Below, one piece after another: positions 1-9,613 of a DNA stretch of 64,000 nt. Both the position numbers and the translations under genes were made by a program. The notes beneath the pieces are model-generated. The model did no database searches. It saw only the letters and a list, made by a program, of their open reading frames with translations, and had not been told where the DNA came from. The stretch lies in the NCBI GenBank assembly GCA_030247855.1, contig JAPDRN010000029.1, positions 62,001 to 126,000 on the forward strand. The letters run 5' to 3'. The DNA is from Knufia peltigerae. Taxonomy: Eukaryota; Ascomycota; Eurotiomycetes; Chaetothyriales; Trichomeriaceae. Positions within the stretch are counted from its first letter, which is position 1; the number at the start of each line of letters is the position of its first letter.

Positions 1-713
1 CAATACCATTCCAAAGGCTACACCGATTGGTGTGCATAGCCTAGTTGTGAGATAGAAGACATCATTCAGGATCGCCATAGTTCTCAATAAATGATAAATT
101 ATCAAGACACTGGTTGTCTGTAATAATCGAGAGCGCAAGAGACGGTATATGAAGACCATAATCTACACAGCAGGCCGGACGGACAATATGTGATCAACAG
201 AACCAACTCCAAACCGGTAAACACCAGAACTCACTTCGGAGAGTATTTACTTTGCGCGAGCCAGCCCCGTACCAATGTTGAGAACGTTGAGCAATCGATT
301 TTAAATCGACGCCACCTTCACTAACGTTACAAGTGGAGCCAACTCGACATTCAACCCGACGATGTACCCAAGAAGTCTGCTCCGGGTAGATTTTGCCGCA
401 TGCTGAAGTTTCTCCGGGGTGAGGACCTCGCCCCTGGACTCTGGCTATACATCTCCGTACCCACCCCAGATTTACAATGTACGCAAATGGGCTTTCTGGG
501 GAGGGATAAACCCCGGACCTGGTAAGCAAGGTAGTCCGTAAGGAGCGGAGTTCTATAAATACATGTTCACAATATGAGAAGATGCTCCAAAGTAAATTTT
601 ATGCCAAAAAATGTGTTTGGGTGATGTACCTAGTAAGCTATCACATATTTTTTGGTGTCAGGTAGATCAAAATAAGAAACAGCCTTTGCTTCATCTTGCA
701 CTTGTAGTCATGA
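1..713. other. No gene supported; three TCCGG-type motifs
   Basis: I see no convincing coding exon here; the 111-codon minus-strand open frame at 194-529 has no recognisable domain. TCCGGG-type words lie near 381, 412 and 511 (the last as CCCCGGA). Similar words recur upstream of the MFS gene that begins at 11598 and between the two aminotransferase genes, so this could be a promoter of a gene beyond the left edge. Confidence 0.4.
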
Positions 714-1292
714 CTAATAACCGTCGACGTCCCGCGGACCCACATCCGGCCTTTTCTTGATGCTTGCCTCGTCTTCCCCTGACTCAATCCTGCGTATCAA
801 TTCTTCTGGGTCAAAGTCGGCGCCAATCGGATTCTTGGCAAAGGCCTCGGAGTACATGAATGCAGTGGCGGAATCGGGGTCCATATTGTCGACTTGTGTC
901 TCGAGCTTATTGCCATCCGGATCCTGGTAGTAGATGCTCGTCGCGGGGCCGTGGTTGATGCACCAAATAGGGTGAATATCTGCGGCCTTTTTCTGTTGGT
1001 AAAAGGTGACAAGATCTCGCAACGTGTCAAAGGCAAAAGCTAGATGGTCAAGTCCACACGCCTTGTGGTTCTTTGGTGCGGTATTTGGAATCGCCACTAC
1101 GGCCATTCGATGGTGTTCTTCGTCGTATCGGAGGAAAGAGATAAAATCGTTCTCGTAGGCAGCCGTCGCCGTCAGGAACTTCTTGTAGAAATCCACCATC
1201 AATGGGAATGACTCTGGCGATGTTCTGAGAACCGCATGGACGAAAGCCCGAGGGCTGAGGTGGCTATTTTCAGCCCTGGAGTAACCGTTCAT
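714..1292 (-). CDS. VOC-family extradiol (catechol 2,3-type) dioxygenase-like protein
   Basis: Single-exon gene of 192 residues. It resembles fungal glyoxalase/bleomycin-resistance/extradiol-dioxygenase (VOC) proteins annotated as biphenyl-2,3-diol dioxygenase. A 2-His-1-carboxylate iron site is visible: His19 (VHAVLRTS), His83 (GLDHLAF) and Glu131 (GNKLETQV), with the typical YYQDPDGN turn just before the Glu. The family opens catechol-type rings using Fe(II) and O2; the substrate is not readable from sequence. The frame stays open upstream to 1364 without an ATG there, so the first ATG at 1292 is chosen. An FAH-family gene and a reductase follow on the same strand, which fits ring cleavage followed by hydrolysis. 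Family confident, substrate unknown. Confidence 0.82.
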   Translation of the reverse strand: MNGYSRAENSHLSPRAFVHAVLRTSPESFPLMVDFYKKFLTATAAYENDFISFLRYDEEHHRMAVVAIPNTAPKNHKACGLDHLAFAFDTLRDLVTFYQQKKAADIHPIWCINHGPATSIYYQDPDGNKLETQVDNMDPDSATAFMYSEAFAKNPIGADFDPEELIRRIESGEDEASIKKRPDVGPRDVDGY

Positions 1293-2212
1293 GGTAGTGA
1301 AACAAGTAGGAAAAGCGATTTCGAATCTATCGAGGACGATAAAGGTCTCCAAGGTTGAGGGCAAGTCGCATCAAAACAGACTCGATACGGAAGCTACAGT
1401 GCCTTACTTATGCGGTCTGCCACCGGAGCTATATGTGCGCTAATTTCTTATACTAAGGCCCCCGGTTGTTCGATCCCTCAATAAATTGTCCTTCCTAGGC
1501 AGCATAGGTGGCTTGGGGATCGCGTGACCAGGCGCCGCCATTCATTACTAGTCATTTCGATCTCGAAGACGGATAGTATTTACCTGGATTGCCGCGGTCA
1601 ACAACGCAGAGGATCTTGCTGATCGAGTCACACGAAGAAGTGATTTCCGGAGGAGGGAGCTTGCACTGTGACTCAGGCCGACGCCGTTAAAATCTCCTTC
1701 AGTGGCAGACCTTGAAAGTCAAACCGAACTCCTATATTCTGACTTCAACAAACGGGCGAATGGGCCGATGCGACGACAGAACTCTGCTGGGTGGTGGATC
1801 CAAGGGGGAAAAAATCAGGGCGCAATGCGCTCGGAGAATGAATCGGCCTCCGAGTGAAAGGTCCGTCCTCTTGGCGTCGACGATAAGTTGGCGAGCTGGC
1901 AGATGACTACATTTGTCATTACAGGCGTTACTTCCTTTAATATCATTAAAACATTGATGCGCTCATGTTCAAGGAGCTAATGAACCTAGTTAAGGGCCTC
2001 ATCGAGCTAAGGACGCGTTGCTAATGTTCTAGAATGGTCGGAGATTTCTACTTTTCATTCTTGCGAGGGAGATGCTTTCTCCTCAAAACATTAATAGCCA
2101 ACCAGACGTATCCGAGGACGATCTTTTCTGCTCCGATTAGAGAGCATTCGAATCTCTCCGCGATCCTTTCTGCTGCCATTAAGAGAAGAACAAGGCTCTC
2201 GACCAAGCCATC
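1293..2212. other. Intergenic region upstream of the VOC gene
   Basis: About 0.9 kb containing the promoter of the minus-strand VOC gene and the 3' flank of the FAH gene. The short plus-strand frames at 1712-1906 and 2034-2255 show no domain, and I reject them as genes. Confidence 0.5.
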
Positions 2213-3288
2213 TCACTTGTCAGCCACCATGCGATTGCGGAGAGTCCCAATTTGAGAAATTTCGACCTCGACGATGTCGCCATCTTTTAGCCAGGTTGCA
2301 GGCTTCATAAAAGCACCCACACCGCTAGGAGTTCCGGTCATGATGATGGTGCCTGGGTGTAGCGTGGTGCCTCGACTAATGTGGCGGATAAGCGCGGGAA
2401 TATCGAATATCAAGTCATCAGTTCTTGTCATCTGTCGCTGTTCTCCATTCACTCGCGTCTTCATCGTGAGCTGTTTCGGATCGGGAATGGCAGTAGTAGA
2501 GACCAATACTGGCCCAATGGGTGCAAACTTGTCAAACGACTTTGCATATCCATGTTGTCCTCCACAGCGCTTCGGATCCTGCCAGTATCTGGAGGAGACA
2601 TCATTCCCAACAGTGTAGCCGAGAATGTATGCGGCAGGATCTTCGTCATCCTTAAGGTCCTTACACTCGCGTCCCATCACGACAGTGAGCTCGCCCTAAC
2701 ATGAATCAGACTCGACGGGGACGTCCATAGAGAAAGAATCTGTTACCTCATAGTCGATATCTGGAAGGGCTTTGTTCAACGGCACATCGTCAAATGGCCC
2801 AGCCAGGGAACCTGGGCTCTTTTAATGACGTGGTCTTCTGTGTTAAGGTATGATCATGCCATACCTGGAGTTTTCGTGAAAACAAGGGGGAAGTCCACCG
2901 CTGAGAGCTTCGCACGGGCTTTAGCCAGATTATTCTTTTGCCAAACCCCGGGAAGAGACTTACACCAGCCTCCTGAGAATGGGCTTGATAGTTAACCCCT
3001 GCACCGTAACCTATCGGCATAGAAGGAATAGGACAGAGCACCTATCTAGTCAGCAAACTATCTTCAAGACTGCCAAGTGATTGACAACAGAGCCTTTACC
3101 TCCTCAATAGTTTCCTGAGCGCCGGTGGGCTCGAAATCATCACCCCACGGGTACTCGCCCTTGTAGGTTGATACAGATTGGCCTTTCAAACTCTGTGCAG
3201 AAGACTCTTTATCTGGAACTGCTCCGTAGAAGACATGACCGGAGGGGTTCTTGAATCTAACAAGACGATCGAAGGAAGGTATTGGCAT
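2213..3288 (-). CDS. Fumarylacetoacetate hydrolase (FAH) family protein
   Basis: Five exons on the minus strand: 3288-3100, 3041-2966, 2918-2865, 2811-2747 and 2695-2213, giving about 288 residues, the usual family length. The model joins in frame, but the intron at 2965-2919 (47 bp, GTGTAAG donor) is the least certain; a GTAAGT donor two bases further on would need a 29-bp intron. FAH hallmarks are the metal-binding DYEGEL segment, GYTVGNDVSSR, and the signature HPGTIIMTGTPSGVGAF followed by LKDGDIVEVEI. The family cleaves C-C bonds of acylpyruvates or decarboxylates/hydrates ring-fission products with Mg2+ or Mn2+. It sits next to the VOC dioxygenase, supporting a shared aromatic-degradation route. 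The start ATG at 3288 begins the family-like MPIPSFDRLVRF. Confidence 0.85.
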
Positions 3289-3537
3289 GGTTAGATGCGG
3301 GGGCAATACAAGTCCTGAAGCAAAGACCAATGGCCAAAAACTTCGAGTTGATGATATTGTGAAATTTTGCTACAAGCTCGATTTTATATGCTCGAACTTA
3401 AAGAATGGTGTAAATCCTGTTGTGACACCGATGATGGAAGCCGGAGACCGTCCTCGTCATTAGTGCAATACCCACAACGGCGTCCGGGGATCATACCGGT
3501 TTGCTGTATTTGGCTTCCGACACCTAAGGTCTAAAAC

Positions 3538-3774
3538 TTATGGAAGGACGGCCATCTGAGATTCCTCAGCACCAGCCTCAATGTGTCCAATATCACATGA
3601 GACAATGCAGTCCTTAAACTTTCGAAGAATCGTGGGCGAGTGCCATGCAGTCCAATCGTCTTAGAATGGGCTTCGTACTGGTCACGTGAAGTTCTTCTTT
3701 TGTGTTTGTTGCGGTGCGAAGAGAAATGAATTGATGTCAAACGAGGTGCAACCTCCAGGTAACCCAAATGCCAT
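3538..3774 (-). pseudogene. Possible short gene or fragment, unrecognised
   Basis: The rest of 3289-4231 holds nothing I can support. On the minus strand, a start at 3774 (MAFGLPG) can be joined through a putative intron (GTTGCA donor, CTAAG acceptor) to a coding-like stretch reading AWHSPTILRKFKDCIV and ending in QMAVLP at 3538. This would give fewer than 60 residues. It could be the 3' remnant of a larger gene, a small protein, or chance. Confidence 0.2.
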
Positions 3775-4231
3775 GGGTCTAATATGATGAATTGTCAAGT
3801 CTGACCTCGATGACTATGAGGCTGTTTGCTATCTATTATATAGTTAAAAGGAGCGTAATTCTTCCTCCGGTTAAGGCCGTCCTCATTACCGCATCAACTC
3901 TCGCACGATAACATGGATAGGCCTAGAGAGTGAGGCCCTTGATGTTGCCTTAATAACCAGCACCTCGTCAGATAGAATAGGAAGAGGAATAAGTGCTTAA
4001 AATGGGACAGTAAAAGAGCGACTTGAGGCCTATTCCTAGGCCTCAACTTTGTAAAGAACGTTTGGCGGAGTACGCCGCATGGGAGGCCCTGGGCCGTCTA
4101 ACATTCCATGATGATTTCAATATATAAGGCTAAGAGCTGAATAGGCTTCTAATTTCTCGCACATCAAGAAGACACTGCCATAGAGCTCGTGTCTACATAT
4201 CTTATCAATAATCGAACACGCAAAGGAGCCA

Positions 4232-5409
4232 TTAGTCTACTTGATACACCAATTTTGCACCACTAATTTTCCCTCCTCGTAGTCGCTCAAGTCCTTCTGG
4301 CACTCCCGCAAGACCCCCCTTTCCGACCTCAATGTCGTGAGGACGAATCTTTCCATCCGCCAACAATTGCTCGGCCATGTCGAAGAATTTGCGCGTGAAA
4401 TCTTGATCGGCTGGCTGAGCCTTTTCTAGGGGCCCATTGGGGCCCATCTTATAATCCTCCCCAAATGCTGTGTATGCCATGACGAAGTCCGTGATGCAAT
4501 CGTCCCTTGGAAAGACCACTTCAAGGATGCTGGTGTACCGCCCACCTTCTGGTGACATTGCATCAGCACAAATCCTCGCCGATGCTGTTTCAGAGATAGT
4601 GTCAAGGATATGCTTAATGGTCTCATGGCTTGCCCGTCGGATTTTCTTGCCCACGTCGCGATCTCGATAATCGAATACAAAATCAGCTCCGTATGACTTG
4701 ACCAGGGCAAAGTTGTGAGGACTGCATGTTGTGTACACGATCAGACCAGACCTAGAGGTGAATAGGCTTAGAATGCAATATTGTCAACAAATATCGTGGC
4801 GGGATAACTTACTGCTTGAGAAATTGGATGGCTAAAGTCCCCGTGGACGTGCTGCCGCCATAGACGAGGACTGGAAATGACCTGTCGACCGGCGAAGTTG
4901 GAAGAGGTAGTTTAAGCGATTTGTACAAGCAAAGACCAATAGTCACCAAGCCAACCCCAAGCGAGGCTGCTTGCTCAAAGTCCAGACTTGGAGGTATATG
5001 TAGTGCTAGGTCGCCTTTACCAATGACATGTTCGGCGAAGGCGCCGGTCAGATGATTCATAGTGTTTGCTGGTACACGTTCTTTTGTCAGAGCAGCATTG
5101 AGCCAGATATGCGAGCAACTTACATCCGTGTGTGAATCCTGCAATTCGATCACCAACTTTGAATGGCCTTCTGACGAGAGGGCCAATCTCCTCGACATAA
5201 CCGGCATAATCCAGCCCAACAAGCGCCCCTTTATCCGCACGCCAGTATACGTGCTTCCAATCAGAAGGATTTAATGCAACTGCGCAAGTTCTAATCTTCA
5301 AAAATTGTCCAGTAGCTTTTGGGATCGCAATTTCTTGTATAGCGGCGACTCCCAGGCCTTGAATCACAACACCCTTCTGCATAGAAACGACTTCCTGAAT
5401 GACTGACAT
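4232..5409 (-). CDS. MDR-superfamily trans-enoyl-reductase-like oxidoreductase (ToxD/LovC type)
   Basis: Three exons, 5409-5124, 5068-4813 and 4751-4232, give 353 residues with consistent phases (introns 55 and 61 bp). The N-terminal GroES-like half shows NPSDWKHV, GLDYAGYVEEIG and KVGDRIAGFTHG. The Rossmann half shows VLVYGGSTSTGTLAIQ and an AxSYGAD-type ADF segment. There are no zinc ligands. This matches the fungal zinc-independent NADPH reductases that include stand-alone enoyl reductases of polyketide pathways and general quinone or enone reductases. The start at 5409 (MSVIQEVV) is the first ATG before the conserved core. No polyketide synthase is in the window, so a catabolic role alongside the VOC/FAH pair is equally plausible. 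Confidence 0.85.
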
Positions 5410-6033
5410 GGACGAGGGCCTGAACAAGGAACCGAAAATCAAATCGAAGAGACACTGTGGGCGATCAAGCATTACTAGCACGGCATTTTATGTACATGCA
5501 CCCGAAGACATCCAGGCTGACAAATTGCTCGAGGTGTTCCGCAATGGTAAACTCCGATATTCTGAACTATGGCGCGAGTCCAAGTTTTGCTGTGGCCGGC
5601 ATCTATTCTATTTCTGTCCATTACCTTGAGAGGAAGCACGAACAGTAGCTTTCCCCGATGTGATAGAATTCTCAGAAAAGAGGGTAAGAATCTTACGCGA
5701 GCACAGCCACGGTGTCACGAAATACTACACCTACCCCACAGGGTTCAGGTGGGAAAGGAGTAGAGAATAGAGCCCTAGGACAAGGGCCTAGCGACTACGT
5801 GAGAAAGGACGCCGGCGGTATGCATTGCCTCGGAAGGCTTAGAGCACGTGACATCAAAAGAGGAGAGCTTTACAAAACCTGCCAACCCCAACTCGGGTGG
5901 AAGAGGTTTTCTCTCTCCCTTCTAAGCGTCGAGCCGTTGTACTGTAGGACTTCATAGTAGAATACCCTTCGGTTACATCTTTACAGCGTCTATATCAGTG
6001 GAGATCCCGACACACAAGCACTTGATTGCCTAT
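5410..6033. other. Intergenic, promoter of the MDR gene
   Basis: About 0.6 kb between the MDR start and the 3' end of the class V aminotransferase gene. The short plus-strand frames here are antisense or unsupported. A CACGTG word lies near 5848. Confidence 0.4.
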
Positions 6034-7492
6034 TTAGTATTCATTTCGAGTTATGCGAGTGCAGAGAGCGTCGAGCACTCGAGCACCATACTCAAAGTCC
6101 TCGAGATCAAGGTAGATCTGAGCTGAAAGCCGGGCCCACCAACAGCCTCTATAGAAGATAAATGCAATGAATGTCGCGTGCTCAGAGACGCATGATGAGG
6201 TCAGAAACTGAGTCACTTGAGGCACTAGTGACAGCGGGATGGGCTTCGCAGCCTTCACTGGAGCTGAACGCGTGTGCTGCTGGTCGTTCACAACGCTTAG
6301 GGGTAACCGGACATTCACCATACAGCATTGCGAAGTCAAGCTGTGTCCTGCGTTCTCCATGATCTCAGTTCCTAGTATTCTGGCCACGAGCTGCCCGCCA
6401 TCAATGGCAAGCCTGTGACAGTAATGTTGAATTGCTTCCTCCCCACCACATACGTTGCGCCGAAATTTGAGTGCTTCAGGTACACAAAGATTGGGGCCGC
6501 CATCAACGCTCCCTACAAACTCGAACTGCGACACGAAATTGCTCTTCCCAGTCGGAGGCAGTGGGTTGTTCACGACCAACTCCCCCGGCTCTAACTTCGG
6601 CTCATAATAGTGCGAGGTTGGTAACGATGACTTGATCAGATATTGATTGCATTTGGGGACGTAGAAGACTGCACATCCTCGGGGAGTAAACAGCCATCTA
6701 CCTCAATCACTGGTCAGCATTCTCCTTGTTTGGGCCGCCAATCCGTTGCAGGTGGACGAGAACGTACTTATGGCAATTGGAAACGAAAAAGTCAGGTGCT
6801 AGTCTAGTAAGATCGAGCGGCAAATGACCTACGCCGTGTGCACCATCGATCAATGTCAAAACGCCATAAGACTTGGCTGTTGCGGCCAGTCGCTCGAAAG
6901 GAAGACGAACGCCTGGAAGACTGGCGACAGTCTCGAACAAAGCAACACGTACTTTGCCCGAGTTTGCTGCAAGCGTAGCTGAAAACTTGGAAATAAGCTC
7001 ATCATCGTCGATAGGATATGTGAAATCGACTTTGACTGATCTTGCTGGAGTCGTGGCAGTCACGTATGAGATTGTTTTCTCGCATGCCCCGTAGATGGGA
7101 TCCAAATAAACAATCAAATCGCCTTCTTGATACTCCAGATTTCTGAGCACTACGTTTACCGCCGTTGTCGCGTTTGGCACAAACACAACCTCTTCCACCG
7201 GTACACTGAGGAATTCAGCCATCGCTGAACGAGATTCATCCAGGAGTCGTGGATATTCGTATCGAATGAAGCGATCTGGCGCTGCTTCAGCGATGTCTTG
7301 GAAGTAACGGAGCTTTTTCCGAATGTCTTTTGGGTAGGTCCCGAATGACCCTTCCTGGTCAGTTCCTTGTGAGAAAGATATTGAAGGGGCTAAGTGCCTA
7401 CCGTGGTTTAGATTAACAAAACCATCCTCGAAGAGAAAGTGCCTTTTTCGCATTTCCTTCCCAAAGGGAACGATCTCATGGTCGCGCGACAT
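6034..7492 (-). CDS. Class V PLP-dependent aminotransferase / isopenicillin-N-epimerase-like protein
   Basis: Three exons, 7492-7402, 7350-6768 and 6697-6034, give about 445 residues. The 51-bp intron at 7401-7351 keeps frame, so an unspliced reading also looks open; removing it restores the conserved NLNHGSFGTYP. Other hallmarks are FVPNATTAVNVVLRN, the IDGAHGVGHLPLDL cofactor-binding segment, and SNCHKW with the Schiff-base lysine, formed across the second intron. Fungal members resemble isopenicillin N epimerase and cysteine desulfurase/lyase enzymes; actual substrates are mostly unknown. An in-frame ATG at 7525 is an alternative start; 7492 has the better context (purine at -3). Divergent from a branched-chain aminotransferase with a 0.5-kb shared promoter. 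Confidence 0.85.
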
Positions 7493-8024
7493 CCTCTGCC
7501 ACTGAATTTCAGGCTTCATGCACATGGGATGCTAGTCCATTCACTTACCAGAATCTTTTGAGATGTTTGAGACCTCCCACACTATAAACTCCCTCCAAGA
7601 TTGAAAGACACCGAAATACTGCAAGTTCTGTACGCCACCAAAGAGCCTATCCGAAATCACCAAAGTTCCGTAGCGTGAAATTTACTTTTCAATGCTAGCA
7701 AGTCTCCGCGGAACCACCCTGTACTCCCGGCGAAGTGCTTTTTGGGTTTTCTCCGTGAAAAGCTCCGGGCCCACTCCGGGCCCATCCCCCAGCAACCAAT
7801 CAACACAGGATACTCAAGTTCTACATCCGGTGTGGAGCTCTTTCTCATTTCGGTGATGTACGATGTAAGCCGTACCCAGGCACTCGAGATGGATGCCTTG
7901 CTGGGACGATGATTCGACATAGATTATGGGTTCTAAAGCATTTCAAGAGCAGCTCTAATTTACAGCAACATCTCGCTCGCCTGAGATCGTGAACAATTCG
8001 TCGATTCGGTTCACTTCATTTAGA
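7493..8024. promoter_or_regulatory. Bidirectional promoter between two aminotransferase genes
   Basis: About 0.5 kb separates the divergent class V and class IV aminotransferase starts. It carries a perfect tandem 11-mer (listed separately) plus CTCCG at 7751 and a CATCCGG word near 7821. The minus-strand frame at 7657-7920 has no domain. The repeated CCGG words are compatible with a Zn2Cys6 regulator site; this is inference. Confidence 0.4.
7763..7784 (+). repeat. Perfect tandem repeat of CTCCGGGCCCA (2 x 11 bp)
   Basis: Two identical adjacent copies at 7763-7773 and 7774-7784. Each contains GGGCCC and CCGG palindromes. It lies inside the divergent promoter, so it may be a duplicated operator, but no binding protein is known. 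Confidence 0.6.
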
Positions 8025-9245
8025 ATGTCAAGCATAAAGTCCGCTGTGATCGACTATAAGCCCAGCGAGATGAATGGCAACGATCACTATGATGGAAGTC
8101 GACCCTGGAAACTTGACGCAACCAACATTAAAGTCACCATTAACAAGAATCCAAGGACTGTCCCCGATCCAGGATCAGCTGAAGAGCGGTCTCAGAAAGT
8201 CTGCTCCGATCACATGGTGAGCGCGGTCTGGACATTGAAAGACGGCTGGCAGCAACCTGAGATTACACCATATGGACCTTTGCCAATAATGCCGACAGCG
8301 AATGTCTTGCACTATGCCACCGAGTGTTTCGAAGGCCTGAAGCTCTATCGCGGCATGGACGGTAAGCTGCGCCTTTTTCGACCACTTGCCAACTGTGCAA
8401 GGATGGTCAAGTCAGCGGAGCGAATCTCATTACCTGGATTTGAGCCGGAAGCACTTGTAGAGATGATCCGCAGGCTGTGTGCAATGGACGGGTCAAAGTG
8501 GCTACCTGCGCACTGTCGGGGCAGTTTCCTCTATATCAGGCCAGCATTGATTGGCACTGATCCCTGTCTGGGATTCGAAGTCCCAAAAGAAGCCCTTCTT
8601 TACGTGGTTATCTCCTATTGGCCACAGCCGTCGTATTCAGACGGCGCTCGCGGACTACGACTACTAGCCAGTGAGGCTGAAGAGCTGCGAGCTTGGCCAG
8701 GGGGCACAGGTTTCGCAAAGATTGGTCCAAACTACGGTCCTGCTCTAAAGGCGCATGGACGGGCCAAGAGAACAGGCTGTGACCAAGTCCTCTGGTTGTA
8801 TGGAGAGGATTGCCAAATCACTGAAGCTGGATCATCGAATGTATTCATTGTGCGCAGAGAATCTAATCGCCAGTTGCAAATGGTCACGCCGCCTCTCGAG
8901 GGAGGATCCATCTTGGCAGGTGTGACCAGGCAGAGTATTCTTGAACTGGTACGAGCGAGATTATCTGGCGACACAACCAAGGAAGTTGGGCCTGTAGAGT
9001 CGATCGAAAAGAACTTCACCATGGGTGAACTCTTACAAGATTTAAGCGACGGCAATCTTGAAGGCGTATTCATCTGCGGAACGGCGGCTTTTGTAACCTC
9101 GATCTCGGTCATCGAGTTTAGGGGAAGGACGATTGAGTTGCCCAACAATAATCTGGCACTTGTATCTCTCCTTCGAAAATGGCTGTTTGATATTATGTAC
9201 GGTGGTGAGAAGAGTGAATGGGCAGATATCATAGAAGAATTTTAG
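8025..9245 (+). CDS. Branched-chain-amino-acid aminotransferase (class IV)
   Basis: Single exon, 406 residues, close to the length of eukaryotic BCATs. It transfers amino groups between Leu/Ile/Val and 2-oxoglutarate using PLP. Clear motifs are the VLHYATECFEGLKLYRG substrate loop, SFLYIRPALIGTD, the FAKIGPNYGPAL stretch with the PLP lysine, VLWLYGEDCQITEAGSSNVF, and GVTRQSILELVR. The open frame extends upstream to a GTG, so the first ATG at 8025 is used. There is no obvious mitochondrial presequence, so it may be cytosolic. Its position, divergent from a class V aminotransferase and near a large exporter, suggests a specialised paralog rather than the housekeeping enzyme; that is inference. 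Confidence 0.93.
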   Translation: MSSIKSAVIDYKPSEMNGNDHYDGSRPWKLDATNIKVTINKNPRTVPDPGSAEERSQKVCSDHMVSAVWTLKDGWQQPEITPYGPLPIMPTANVLHYATECFEGLKLYRGMDGKLRLFRPLANCARMVKSAERISLPGFEPEALVEMIRRLCAMDGSKWLPAHCRGSFLYIRPALIGTDPCLGFEVPKEALLYVVISYWPQPSYSDGARGLRLLASEAEELRAWPGGTGFAKIGPNYGPALKAHGRAKRTGCDQVLWLYGEDCQITEAGSSNVFIVRRESNRQLQMVTPPLEGGSILAGVTRQSILELVRARLSGDTTKEVGPVESIEKNFTMGELLQDLSDGNLEGVFICGTAAFVTSISVIEFRGRTIELPNNNLALVSLLRKWLFDIMYGGEKSEWADIIEEF

Positions 9246-9613
9246 TCGCATCGCAATACATAGCTTAACTATCGCGGCCTATACGTCAAATACGGATGTT
9301 ACAACACTTGTCCAGTGGTATTCAGGCCAGAAATGAGGGTAAAATACTTAGTCCTTGTGGCTTCCGCAGCTCAGCATGAATATCAGTACGACTGCCGGAG
9401 TGAAAAGGCTCCAAGACCTATGATTGTATGCACTCTGTTCCATAAATATGTAGCTCATTTCGAAACCTGTATACTACTTTCTTCATTCTGAATGCAACAG
9501 TATAATATCTAAAAGAGTAATGCGAGAGAGTTAGCCTCTAGTGTAATGACCACATGCTCAGAGACCCGTAATGTAGAAGATTTTTGAGGTACGTGGTTGG
9601 CCATGCATGATTG
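9246..9613. other. Convergent 3' flanks
   Basis: Short AT-rich gap between the ends of the BCAT and MFS genes. Nothing else is seen. Confidence 0.5.

Noticed and set aside
194..529. 111-codon minus-strand open frame at the left edge
   Set aside because: No domain, composition unlike neighbours, overlaps a motif-rich non-coding stretch.
7657..7920. 87-codon minus-strand frame in the aminotransferase promoter
   Set aside because: No similarity recognised; contains the tandem 11-mer and lies between two divergent starts.
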